Assembly: GCA_020061105.1 (NCBI GenBank)
Contig: JAGUYW010000027.1
Location: 1 to 64,000, forward strand
Reading direction: 5' to 3'
Source: Anaerolineales bacterium
GTDB taxonomy: Bacteria; Chloroflexota; Anaerolineae; Anaerolineales; UBA4823
Length of the DNA stretch: 64,000 nt
The notes under the pieces were generated by a model, which saw only the letters and a program-made list of their open reading frames with translations, made no database searches and was not told the origin of the DNA. This document shows, in pieces, positions 43,786 through 51,881 of the stretch (position 1 is the stretch's first letter; the number at the start of each line of letters is the position of its first letter). The translations under genes and the position numbers were made by a program.

Positions 43786-44951
43786 GCACAATACAGGCGC
43801 ACGTGCAGGCTCTGGCGGGGGAGATCGGGCCGCGAGGCACAGGTACGCCTGGCGAAGCCGCGGCAGCCGAGTATGTCGCCGGTCAGTTGCGCGCTTTGGA
43901 CTTACCCTTTGAGCGAAGTAGCATGCGCGCCATCGCCTCCCAGAATGTTTTCCCACAGGCGGTCAATGCGATTGCGTTGCTGGCTTGCGCCATCTATCCA
44001 TTGGGCGGCAGGGTTTTTCCCTGGCTAGCAGCCTTTTTGGCGCTCAGCACTGCTCCGCTGCTGCTGCGGGCGATAGTGCATTCAGACAGCCCATTGAATC
44101 CGCTGCTGCCCAAGGTAACCAGCGGCAATGTGATTGGGTGGGTTGCTCCGCAGGCAGAAATCCAACGCCACGCCGTGATCCTGGCGCATCTGGATACCAA
44201 CCGCTGCCGCCTGGCCTGGCAATCGGGCATGGTGCGCCTTGTCCAGCCGCTCACCTGGCTGACCCTTGGAATGCTGGCGGCGCTGGGCATGCTGTACCTG
44301 GCAGGCGCGCTGCTGGGTGGGGTGCTATGGTTGTGGTGGCTGTCGCTACTGCCGGCCGGATATGTGGTGGGGATGGTGATTACCTTGTGGCGAGATGAGC
44401 GCACTCCCTTCTCGCCCGGCCCGCATGACAACGCCGCCAGTGTAGCCGTGGCGCTTGAAGTCGCTGCTCGCCTGGTAGAACAGCCGCTGCGTAGCACGCA
44501 GGTCTGGTTGGCGTTCACCGGGGCGGAGGAGACGGATCATGCCGGGCTGAAGACCTTGCTGCGCCAGCGCCCCGAAATCATGCGCCAGGCGGATTTCATC
44601 GACCTGGAAGGGGTGGGCAGCGGCGAGATCGTTTACCTGACTCAACAAGGCGTGTGTTTTCCTTACCACCCAGATCCAGGCCTGCTGGCGATTGCTCGGG
44701 ACGTGGCGGCTGCTCACCCCGAACTGAACATCCAGGGCGGGAAGATGGTGATGGAAGATGAAGTACGGACGTTGCGCAATGGCGGCTACCGAGCCATCTG
44801 CATTGCCGGGCGCGACCCGGCGACTGGCGCATTGCCGCACTGGCACCGCCCTGACGATACCGCTGAAAGCGTGCTGGAGGATAGCATGCAACGGACGGCG
44901 AGCTTTGTTTTGGCGATGTTGGACGAACTGGATGACAGCCGGAATTCGTAA
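43782..44951 (+). CDS. M28-type peptidase with embedded membrane helices
   Basis: The 389-residue protein has the M28 zinc aminopeptidase ligands in order: H (LAHLDTN), D (GPHDNAASVAVALEVA), E-E (FTGAEETDHAG), D (DFIDLEG) and a late H (LPHWHRPDD). It also has hydrophobic segments at about 60-92 and 160-205 (AALGMLYLAGALLGGVLWLW), so it seems to be a membrane protein with the catalytic domain split by helices. Start ATG 43782 overlaps the aminotransferase stop (ATGA). The substrate is unknown. Confidence 0.83.
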   Translation: MSTIQAHVQALAGEIGPRGTGTPGEAAAAEYVAGQLRALDLPFERSSMRAIASQNVFPQAVNAIALLACAIYPLGGRVFPWLAAFLALSTAPLLLRAIVHSDSPLNPLLPKVTSGNVIGWVAPQAEIQRHAVILAHLDTNRCRLAWQSGMVRLVQPLTWLTLGMLAALGMLYLAGALLGGVLWLWWLSLLPAGYVVGMVITLWRDERTPFSPGPHDNAASVAVALEVAARLVEQPLRSTQVWLAFTGAEETDHAGLKTLLRQRPEIMRQADFIDLEGVGSGEIVYLTQQGVCFPYHPDPGLLAIARDVAAAHPELNIQGGKMVMEDEVRTLRNGGYRAICIAGRDPATGALPHWHRPDDTAESVLEDSMQRTASFVLAMLDELDDSRNS

Positions 44952-44982
44952 TTAAAGAACCAGCGATCTGGAGGTGTTGACC

Positions 44983-45972
44983 ATGCAGACCTTTGTCACC
45001 GGCGGGACAGGCTTTGTGGGCAGTATGACGGTGCGCAAACTCGTGCTAGCCGGTCATCGTGTGCGCTTGCTGGCGCGCCCTGGTTCCGATCTGCGCCAGG
45101 TGGGCGACCTGGATATCGAAATTCTATCCGGCGATCTCTCGGACATGGATCACTTGCGCCAGGGCATGCAAGATTGTGAATGGGTCTTTCACGTTGCGGC
45201 GTTGTATAGCTTCTGGGGCTATGCTTGGGAGGCTTTCTACCAGTCCAACGTGGTCGGGACGCGCAACGTGCTGGAGGCCGCCAAAGAGGCCGGGGCGCAG
45301 CGCATTGTGTATACCAGTTCAATTGCTGCTCTGGGCCTGCCCGATGGTGACCGGCCGGCCAACGAGGAAACGCCGGTCAGCCTGGCGGATAAGATCGGGA
45401 ATTATAAGCGCTCCAAGTACCAGGCGGAGCAGGTGGCCCTCGAATATGCGCGCCAGGGCCTGCCGGTGGTGATCGTCAACCCGGCTGCTCCGGTAGGCGT
45501 GGGAGACTATAAGCCCACCGCCACCGGGCAAATGATCGTCGATTTTTTGAATGGGCGCATGTTTGGGTACGTGGACACGGGTATGAACATTGTCGATGTC
45601 GAAGATGTCGCCATCGGTCACTTGCTGGCGGCCGAGCGTGGCCGGGTGGGAGAGAAATACATCCTGGGGGGTGAAAACCTGCCGCTCAAGGAGGTGTTGG
45701 ACTTGCTTTCTGAAGTTTCTGGGCGACCGCAAGTGCGATTGCGCATCCCGCGCTGGGTCGCGATGGGTTGGTCTTATATCGATACCACCCTGGCGCGCCT
45801 GAACCCAGGCCACACGCCTACCGCTACGCCTGAAAAAGTGCGCCTGTCGCGGCAGAAAGAATATTACGACTCGAGTAAAGCCGTGCGTGAACTGGGGTTT
45901 CCGCAGACTCCGGCGCGCGATGCACTGCGCAAAGCAGTCGAGTGGTACCGGTCGCATGGCTACGCGCCTTAA
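44983..45972 (+). CDS. NAD-dependent epimerase/dehydratase, HpnA-like
   Basis: The 329-residue enzyme is an extended short-chain dehydrogenase: nucleotide motif VTGGTGFVGSMTVRKL, catalytic Tyr-x3-Lys in NYKRSKYQAEQVALEYA (a Y-KRS-K like pattern), and VNPAAPVGVGDYKPTATGQM. This last motif is typical of hopanoid-associated sugar epimerases (HpnA) and dihydroflavonol-reductase-like enzymes. ATG 44983 has GGAGGTG upstream. It is followed, with a 17-nt overlap, by a membrane protein ORF. The neighbouring aminotransferase is compatible with a hopanoid-like role, but no squalene cyclase is in the window. Confidence 0.85.
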   Translation: MQTFVTGGTGFVGSMTVRKLVLAGHRVRLLARPGSDLRQVGDLDIEILSGDLSDMDHLRQGMQDCEWVFHVAALYSFWGYAWEAFYQSNVVGTRNVLEAAKEAGAQRIVYTSSIAALGLPDGDRPANEETPVSLADKIGNYKRSKYQAEQVALEYARQGLPVVIVNPAAPVGVGDYKPTATGQMIVDFLNGRMFGYVDTGMNIVDVEDVAIGHLLAAERGRVGEKYILGGENLPLKEVLDLLSEVSGRPQVRLRIPRWVAMGWSYIDTTLARLNPGHTPTATPEKVRLSRQKEYYDSSKAVRELGFPQTPARDALRKAVEWYRSHGYAP

Positions 45973-46426
45973 GAACACTTTCCTGCAACGCCCTTTGTTG
46001 GCCTGGGCGAGCCTGGCGGTTTTAGCCTACCTGGGCCATTATGGTGGGCGGTGGGTAAGCTATGCGCCGCTGCAACTGGCCTTGACCAGTCTGAGCGGGT
46101 TAATTTATGCTGCCTGTATTCTCACCAGCCCTTTTTTTATCAACCTGGCGGGCTATTTGCAAAACCGCCACCGCAACGATCGCCTGTTAAATGCCGCCGC
46201 GATCCCTTTTCTGTGGATGACCAAGGATATTGTTCTCCTGAGTGCTTCACACCCCCTGAGAGAAAGCCTGTACTGGTATTTCAACCCCATGTATATTTTC
46301 TATACCTGCATTGTGCTTGTCCAGATCCAGCTTGCCTCGGCGCTGGGGCGGGGGTTGTTGAGAAAACAAGGCGCTTATTATAACTGCCTGTTGATTGTTG
46401 ACGGCCAGGCGGTACCTGGGAGTTAA
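45956..46426 (+). CDS. Membrane protein ORF that runs into a sulfatase remnant
   Basis: From ATG 45956 the frame encodes 156 residues with three or four membrane helices (LLAWASLAVLAYLGHYGG, LALTSLSGLIYAACILTSPF, YIFYTCIVLVQIQLASALG). The last about 18 residues (from AYYNCLLIVDGQAVPG) do not look like this membrane protein but like a sulfatase, and the frame continues in sulfatase-like sequence after the TAA. So the true C-terminus was probably lost by a deletion that fused two genes. Function is unknown. The start overlaps the epimerase gene by 17 nt. Confidence 0.55.
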   Translation: MATRLKNTFLQRPLLAWASLAVLAYLGHYGGRWVSYAPLQLALTSLSGLIYAACILTSPFFINLAGYLQNRHRNDRLLNAAAIPFLWMTKDIVLLSASHPLRESLYWYFNPMYIFYTCIVLVQIQLASALGRGLLRKQGAYYNCLLIVDGQAVPGS

Positions 46427-46610
46427 AGCTATCTGACCACGCTGCTGACCGATTTCGCCATTGAATTTATCCAGGAGCAACAACGCAATAATCTTACCCT
46501 TGCGCCCGAGCAGGCGCGGCCTTTCTGCCTGTACCTTTCGCAGCGCGCTTGTCACCCGCCTTACCAGGCGCCGCCTGAGTTCTCCGGCAGGTATCGAGAC
46601 GCTGATGTTA
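46370..46610 (+). pseudogene. Sulfatase fragment with in-frame stop
   Basis: Reading one frame through the TAA at 46424 gives AYYNCLLIVDGQAVPG, stop, then YLTTLLTDFAIEFI, PFCLYLSQRACHPPYQAPPE and FSGRYRDADV. These match the mid-part of formylglycine sulfatases (the YLTDLLTD...FI, PFFLYLSHKAPH and GRY region). The catalytic Cys/Ser motif and the rest are missing. The sequence then becomes meaningless up to 46731. From about 46611 to 46813 nothing functional was seen. This is a gene relic. Confidence 0.7.
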
Positions 46611-46813
46611 GCGGTTACCTGCCGCCGCAGGTTGATCCGTGGTGGTATGGTAAGATGAGATGCCTATTATTCTTCCACCTTTCTCACCTTTGGTACTTCA
46701 ACCTAGCTATCAAGTTGCTGATTAATTTCTAGCACAGAATTATGTAAAGAGAATCATTTCTAATCCCACACAGATTATTATCCATTAGCAGCCCCAGAAA
46801 ATAGAACTTGGCA

Positions 46814-48001
46814 TTAGAGCAGTTGCCAACTGATACCAGTCCAAAGCCAGATAGAGTGATTACGCTTAAACTTGTCACCAGTCAGTACAATCAGCAGCAA
46901 AGACTGGCGTTGTGTATCATAAATCATGACTTTTGCAGATGAAAGGGTGTCAGTAGGACCGCGATCGCTGCCGGTATCTACAGGTGTCCAGCTAATCCCA
47001 TCCCACAGCCAGGTTTCAGGGATTGAGCGACCATTCTTTCGGTTAAGGCCCCAAAAAACGACTTGACGGCGGGTTTCATCATACCCTAAAACTCCCTCAA
47101 TATAGAGATCGGGGCTATCTGTTGGGTGGAGATTAATCCAATGTGTGTTATCCCAAATCCATGTACCAGTAATGTATTGCCATAGTACTACCGTTTGGTG
47201 CTCCACATCACATGCCATGCTGGGTTGCGGAATCGCTCCATTATCTAATTCTCCCACAGGATGCTCTATCCAGTTTTCGCCATTCCAGCTCCATGTATCG
47301 TGTAAGAAATGTGGGAGACTACCGGTTTTACCGTCCTGAATCCCGCCAAACATCAACACCTCTTTTCGCCAGGGAAGATAAACTAGTTGGGGGTTTCGAC
47401 GCGGCGGTGGAGTATTATCCGGACGCATCTCCGCCCAATTTTTTCCATCCCACAACCAGGTGTCTTGCAGGCTAGACCATTGATCTTCTTTTTCAACGGT
47501 CAATACTTGCACCCCGCCAAATAACAACGCTGTATCGGTGGTGGTATCGTAAACAAAGCCAGCGGACATTCGTGCTGATGGCGCATCGACTGGATGAAGC
47601 TGGAGCCAGTTTCGAGAATCCCATACCCAGGTTTCATTACTGGGCCCAATTTCTTCGTCGCGGCGACCACCGAATGCCAGCAATTGACTGCGTGCTCGGT
47701 CGTAGGTGAAACTAGCTTCCCATTGAGGGGGAAATAGAACCAACGGTCGGGGCGAGCCTGTGGTCAACAGATGTGACCGAGTAGCAGAAGGCAAAGGTGT
47801 TGCAGATTGGAATGATGTTGCTGTTGGTTGCGGACCAGCCCTGTTTATTGCGGTATGGGGTGGAGATTTTGCTGTGGGATAAGTCGAAGGAGCGGCCTGA
47901 GATTGCGACGATAGGGGCTCGCAGGCTGCAAGGGCAAACACGGCGATGAGGGAGAGAAATTTTAGGATATTCGATGCCACGAATGAGTTCCTGACCGACA
48001 T
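46814..48001 (-). CDS. Kelch-like beta-propeller lipoprotein
   Basis: Started at ATG 48001 the protein has 395 residues with a lipoprotein signal (FLSLIAVFALAAC), a Ser/Thr/Pro-rich stalk, and at least five kelch-like repeats with the motif (D)TWxWDG-x-W (ETWVWDSRNW, DTWLWDGKNW, DTWSWNGENW, GTWIWDNTHW, ETWLWDGISW, SIWLWTGISW) and LLFGG blades. It probably folds as a beta-propeller outside the membrane and binds a partner; no enzyme motif is seen. It starts 13 nt after the clpB stop, with no clear Shine-Dalgarno. Base composition is somewhat AT-richer than its neighbours. Confidence 0.83.
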   Translation of the reverse strand: MSVRNSFVASNILKFLSLIAVFALAACEPLSSQSQAAPSTYPTAKSPPHTAINRAGPQPTATSFQSATPLPSATRSHLLTTGSPRPLVLFPPQWEASFTYDRARSQLLAFGGRRDEEIGPSNETWVWDSRNWLQLHPVDAPSARMSAGFVYDTTTDTALLFGGVQVLTVEKEDQWSSLQDTWLWDGKNWAEMRPDNTPPPRRNPQLVYLPWRKEVLMFGGIQDGKTGSLPHFLHDTWSWNGENWIEHPVGELDNGAIPQPSMACDVEHQTVVLWQYITGTWIWDNTHWINLHPTDSPDLYIEGVLGYDETRRQVVFWGLNRKNGRSIPETWLWDGISWTPVDTGSDRGPTDTLSSAKVMIYDTQRQSLLLIVLTGDKFKRNHSIWLWTGISWQLL

Positions 48002-48014
48002 TGATTGAGCAAGT

Positions 48015-50603
48015 CTACTCTTCCACCACTTCTCCCTGCACCACCGCCTTGAACACCAATCCGTCTTCTCCACGCTCAACCTGAATCAGGTCGCCCTCCT
48101 GGAAGGCGCCGTTCAAGATTTGCAGCGCCAGCGGGTCTTGCACTTCGCGCTGAATGGCGCGCTTGAGCGGGCGGGCGCCAAAGTCGGGGTCGTAGCCGAC
48201 TTCAGCCAGATACTGGCGGGCGCTTTCGCTGACTTCCAAGGTGAAGTTGCGATCTTTCAGCAGGTCTGCGAGGCGGCGCAGTTGGATGTCGACGATGGCG
48301 GTGATGTGTTCCCGGCTGAGCGGGTGGAAGATCACGACTTCGTCAATGCGGTTGATGAATTCTGGGCGGAAGTGCATTTGCAGCACCTGGGTGACCTGGT
48401 CGCGCGAGACCTTGCGTCCGCCCTCCCAGAGCTGGTTGCCCAGGTTGCTGGTCATGATCACCACCGTATTGCGAAAGTCAACCGTGCGACCGTGCCCATC
48501 GGTCAGGCGCCCATCGTCCAGCAGTTGCAGCAGCACATTGAACACCTCGCTGTGCGCCTTCTCGATTTCATCGAACAGGATCACGCTGTACGGGCGGCGG
48601 CGCACCGCTTCGGTGAGCTGGCCACCCTCGTCGTACCCGACATAGCCGGGCGGCGCGCCCACCAGGCGCGAGATGGTGTGTTTCTCCTGGTATTCGCTCA
48701 TGTCAATGCGCACCATGGCGCGCTCGTCGTCGAACATGTAATTCGCCAGAGCGCGCGCCAGTTCGGTCTTGCCTACCCCGGTGGGGCCGAGGAAGATGAA
48801 TGAGCCTATTGGGCGGTTGGGGTCTTGTAAGCCGGCGCGTGAGCGACGCACAGCGTTCGAAACGGCCTGCAAGGCGTCGTCTTGCCCGACCACGCGTTCA
48901 TTCAGGCGTTCTTCCATGTGCACCAGTTTCTCCATTTCGCCTTCCAACAGGCGCGAGACTGGAATGCCGGTCCAACGGGCGACGATCTGGGCGATCTCTT
49001 CGGCGTCGACCTCTTCTTTGAGCAGTGCGCCCTGGGTCTGCAATTCTTTCAGGCGCGCCTCGCCTTCGGCAAGCTGAGTTTCCAGCTCGCGCAGGGCGCC
49101 GTAACGCAGGCGGGCGACCGTCTCGAGCTGGTTTTGGCGCTCGGCGCGTTCCATCTCCATTTTGGCCTGCTCGATTTTCTCTTTCGTGGCCTGCAAGTTG
49201 GTGATGGCTTGTTTTTCGGTTTGCCAGCGGGCGTGCAGTTGGTTGGATTGCTCACGCAGATCGGCCAGTTCCTTCTCCAGCGCTTGCAGGCGTTCTTTCG
49301 AGGCTTTGTCCTTCTCTTTTTGCAAGGCCTGGCGCTCGATCTCGAGCTGCAAAATCTGGCGGTCCACTTCATCCAAAACTTGCGGCTTGGAATCGATCTC
49401 GGTGCGCAGGCGGGCGGCGGCTTCATCGATCAGGTCAATGGCTTTATCGGGTAGATGGCGGTCGGCAATGTAGCGGTTCGACAACGTAGCGGCTGCAATG
49501 ACCGCCGGGTCGGTGATGCGCACGCCGTGGTGCACCTCGTAGCGCTCTTTCAGGCCGCGCAGGATGCTGATCGTCTCGGCAACGCTGGGTTCGCCAACCA
49601 ATACTGGCTGGAAGCGCCGTTCCAGCGCCGGGTCCTTTTCAACGTGCTTACGGTATTCGTCCAGGGTGGTGGCGCCGATCATGTGCAGTTCGCCGCGCGC
49701 CAGCATTGGCTTGAGCATGTTGCCAGCGTCCATCGCCCCTTCGGCGGCGCCTGCCCCAACCACGGTGTGCATTTCATCCACAAACAGGATCACGGCTCCG
49801 GCTGCATCGGTGATTTCTTTCAGCACCGCTTTCAAGCGTTCTTCGAACTCGCCGCGGTATTTCGCTCCGGCTACCAATGCGCCCATATCGAGTTGCACCA
49901 GGCGTTTGTGTTTCAAGCCTTCAGGCACATCGCCGTTGATGATGCGCTGCGCCAGGCCTTCGGCGATGGCAGTCTTGCCGACGCCGGGGTCGCCGATCAG
50001 GGCCGGGTTGTTCTTGGTGCGCCGGGAGAGGATCTGCACCACCCGGCGGATTTCTTCGTCGCGCCCGATGACCGGGTCCATTTTGCCTTGCCTGGCCAGG
50101 GCGGTCAGGTCTCGGCCGTATTTTTCCAGCGCCTGGTAGGTGCTCTCTGGCGTTTGCGAGGACACGCGCTGCGAACCGCGCACACTGGCCAGCGCTTTCA
50201 AGATGGCGTCTTTGTCCAGCCCATATTGCGTCAGGCGTTTACCTTCGAGGCTTTCGGTCAAGCCAAGCAACAGATGCTCGGTCGAGACGTACTCATCTTG
50301 CATGCCTTTGGCGTAACGTTCCGCCGCCGACAACACATCCGCGGCCGGGCGCGACAGGCCCACCTGGGCGTTGCTGCCGTATACCTTGGGGCGCTTTTCC
50401 AATTCTTGCCGCACCTCATCGCGCAAAGCCAACACGCTGCCCGCCACTTTGGTCACCAAAGCGGGGATGACGCCATCCTCCTGCTGTAATAACGCCAGCA
50501 GGATATGGGCAGGTTCGACAGACTGGTGGTTGAATTCCTGCGCCAGCCGCTGGGCGCTCAAGAGCGCCTCTTGTGATTTTTGGGTATATTTATCCAGATT
50601 CAT
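48015..50603 (-). CDS. clpB: ATP-dependent chaperone ClpB
   Basis: The 862-residue disaggregase has the full ClpB plan: N-terminal repeat domain ([18 protein letters not shown]), first AAA+ module with Walker A GDPGVGKT and Walker [10 protein letters not shown], the long coiled-coil middle domain (about 400-530, rich in E/K/Q), and second AAA+ module with [15 protein letters not shown] and [12 protein letters not shown]. No ClpP-binding loop is apparent. It works with DnaK/DnaJ and small heat-shock proteins to rescue aggregates. Its ATG overlaps the upstream PPOX gene stop. Confidence 0.96.
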   Translation of the reverse strand: MNLDKYTQKSQEALLSAQRLAQEFNHQSVEPAHILLALLQQEDGVIPALVTKVAGSVLALRDEVRQELEKRPKVYGSNAQVGLSRPAADVLSAAERYAKGMQDEYVSTEHLLLGLTESLEGKRLTQYGLDKDAILKALASVRGSQRVSSQTPESTYQALEKYGRDLTALARQGKMDPVIGRDEEIRRVVQILSRRTKNNPALIGDPGVGKTAIAEGLAQRIINGDVPEGLKHKRLVQLDMGALVAGAKYRGEFEERLKAVLKEITDAAGAVILFVDEMHTVVGAGAAEGAMDAGNMLKPMLARGELHMIGATTLDEYRKHVEKDPALERRFQPVLVGEPSVAETISILRGLKERYEVHHGVRITDPAVIAAATLSNRYIADRHLPDKAIDLIDEAAARLRTEIDSKPQVLDEVDRQILQLEIERQALQKEKDKASKERLQALEKELADLREQSNQLHARWQTEKQAITNLQATKEKIEQAKMEMERAERQNQLETVARLRYGALRELETQLAEGEARLKELQTQGALLKEEVDAEEIAQIVARWTGIPVSRLLEGEMEKLVHMEERLNERVVGQDDALQAVSNAVRRSRAGLQDPNRPIGSFIFLGPTGVGKTELARALANYMFDDERAMVRIDMSEYQEKHTISRLVGAPPGYVGYDEGGQLTEAVRRRPYSVILFDEIEKAHSEVFNVLLQLLDDGRLTDGHGRTVDFRNTVVIMTSNLGNQLWEGGRKVSRDQVTQVLQMHFRPEFINRIDEVVIFHPLSREHITAIVDIQLRRLADLLKDRNFTLEVSESARQYLAEVGYDPDFGARPLKRAIQREVQDPLALQILNGAFQEGDLIQVERGEDGLVFKAVVQGEVVEE

Positions 50604-50989
50604 TTTTTATCCACTCGTTCAATTGCAATCATCACCCGGCTGGTACGCATAAAAAGCGCTGCCAGGTCAAACATGCTCTTCTTCAATCCATATTTGCGGT
50701 TGAGCAGTTTTTTCCCTTGCCGATATTCATTGGGGTCGCTCACCAGGCGCGCCCGGGCTTCGACCCACTCACCGGAAAGCTCTCCGCGCATATCACATGG
50801 CGCAATGCGCACCCGCCCTTCGCGGCGAATGCGCTTGACTTTGCCGGAATTATCCATGGTGGTGACATAAAAGGCGCCGTCGCCTACGGCAAACCACACC
50901 GGCGTGGCAACGCCTTGACCATTTTTGCGAAAGGTTTCCAAGCTGAGATAGTGTTGTTTTTCAAACTGCTCCCAATTTGCCTGGTTCAT
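50600..50989 (-). CDS. PPOX-class flavin/F420-binding-fold protein
   Basis: The 129-residue protein fits the split-barrel pyridoxamine-phosphate-oxidase-like family, F420-dependent subgroup: [60 protein letters not shown]. Such proteins bind FMN or F420 and reduce various substrates, or only store the cofactor. It is the first gene of the PPOX-clpB(-kelch) run on the minus strand and overlaps clpB by 4 nt. Confidence 0.82.
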   Translation of the reverse strand: MNQANWEQFEKQHYLSLETFRKNGQGVATPVWFAVGDGAFYVTTMDNSGKVKRIRREGRVRIAPCDMRGELSGEWVEARARLVSDPNEYRQGKKLLNRKYGLKKSMFDLAALFMRTSRVMIAIERVDKK

Positions 50990-51116
50990 TCTTGCTCATC
51001 CTTCCTGATGATTCATAGATGTCTCAGCCAGTATACGCCACTTCTGTTGGAATTACGTAAAAGCTGTGTTAGACGGATTTATGAATCTCATCTGGCAGCG
51101 TGATATACTTTTGGCT

Positions 51117-51881
51117 ATGTTTCGCCCAACCTGCGCGGTGATCAATCTTGGACAGGTCGACTATCAAGAGGCATGGCAGCTTCAAAATACGCTGGCGAGT
51201 GAAATCGGACGCGGCCAGCGCTTGCCGACTTTGCTGCTGCTTGAGCATCCACATACCTATACCTTTGGACGGCGCGCCCAGGCCGACCATTTGCTGTGGG
51301 ACGAGTCCGAACTGGCGCGGCGCGGCCTGAGCATCCACTGGGTCGATCGCGGCGGGGATGTAACTTACCACGGGCCGGGGCAACTGGTAGGTTATCCGTT
51401 ATTGCCTTTGGCGCCAGGCGGCCTGCAAGCAAGCTCACCCCTGGCGGGTGCATCGGCGCGGATGCCGCAGGCAGATTATATCGGTTATCTGCGCAAATTG
51501 GAGGAAACCCTGATCCATTCCCTGGCGCGCCTGGGCGTGGTCAGTGGGCAGGTCGGTGGGCTGACGGGGGTGTGGGTACAGCCACACTTACTTTCACGTT
51601 GTTCGGCCTGCCGCCCGGAAATGCGCCAACATCCTGCCAAAATTGCTGCGATTGGGATCAAGGTGGATGTGAACGGCGTGTCACGACACGGATTTGCGTT
51701 GAACGTTGACCCGGATATGAGCTATTGGGAAGGAATTGTGGCTTGCGGGCTGGCTGGCTACCCAGTTGCCAGCCTGGCAGATATCTTGCACCAGGTACCA
51801 GATATGGAACTAATCAGAAGGGTTGTGACGTCTATGTTTGGTGAGGTGTTTCGGTATGAAATGGTTGAACAAACTTTATAA
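51117..51881 (+). CDS. lipB: Octanoyl-[acyl-carrier-protein]:protein transferase LipB
   Basis: The 254-residue enzyme moves octanoate from ACP to lipoyl domains. Motifs: LLLEHPHTYTFGRRAQADHL, VDRGGDVTYHGPGQLVGYPL (signature), the catalytic Lys in AAIGIKVDVNGVSRHGFALN and Cys in EGIVACGLAG. Two small inserts are seen, one with Cys-x2-Cys (RCSACRPEM). ATG 51117 has no Shine-Dalgarno and lies about 9 nt after a TATACT box, so the mRNA may be nearly leaderless; a frame extension to 51066 is unlikely. Confidence 0.9.
   Translation: MFRPTCAVINLGQVDYQEAWQLQNTLASEIGRGQRLPTLLLLEHPHTYTFGRRAQADHLLWDESELARRGLSIHWVDRGGDVTYHGPGQLVGYPLLPLAPGGLQASSPLAGASARMPQADYIGYLRKLEETLIHSLARLGVVSGQVGGLTGVWVQPHLLSRCSACRPEMRQHPAKIAAIGIKVDVNGVSRHGFALNVDPDMSYWEGIVACGLAGYPVASLADILHQVPDMELIRRVVTSMFGEVFRYEMVEQTL

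Noticed and set aside
48120-50489. Long plus-strand ORFs opposite clpB (up to 344 codons)
   Set aside because: Antisense frames of a GC-rich conserved gene; composition is that of reversed ClpB codons, with no start signal.
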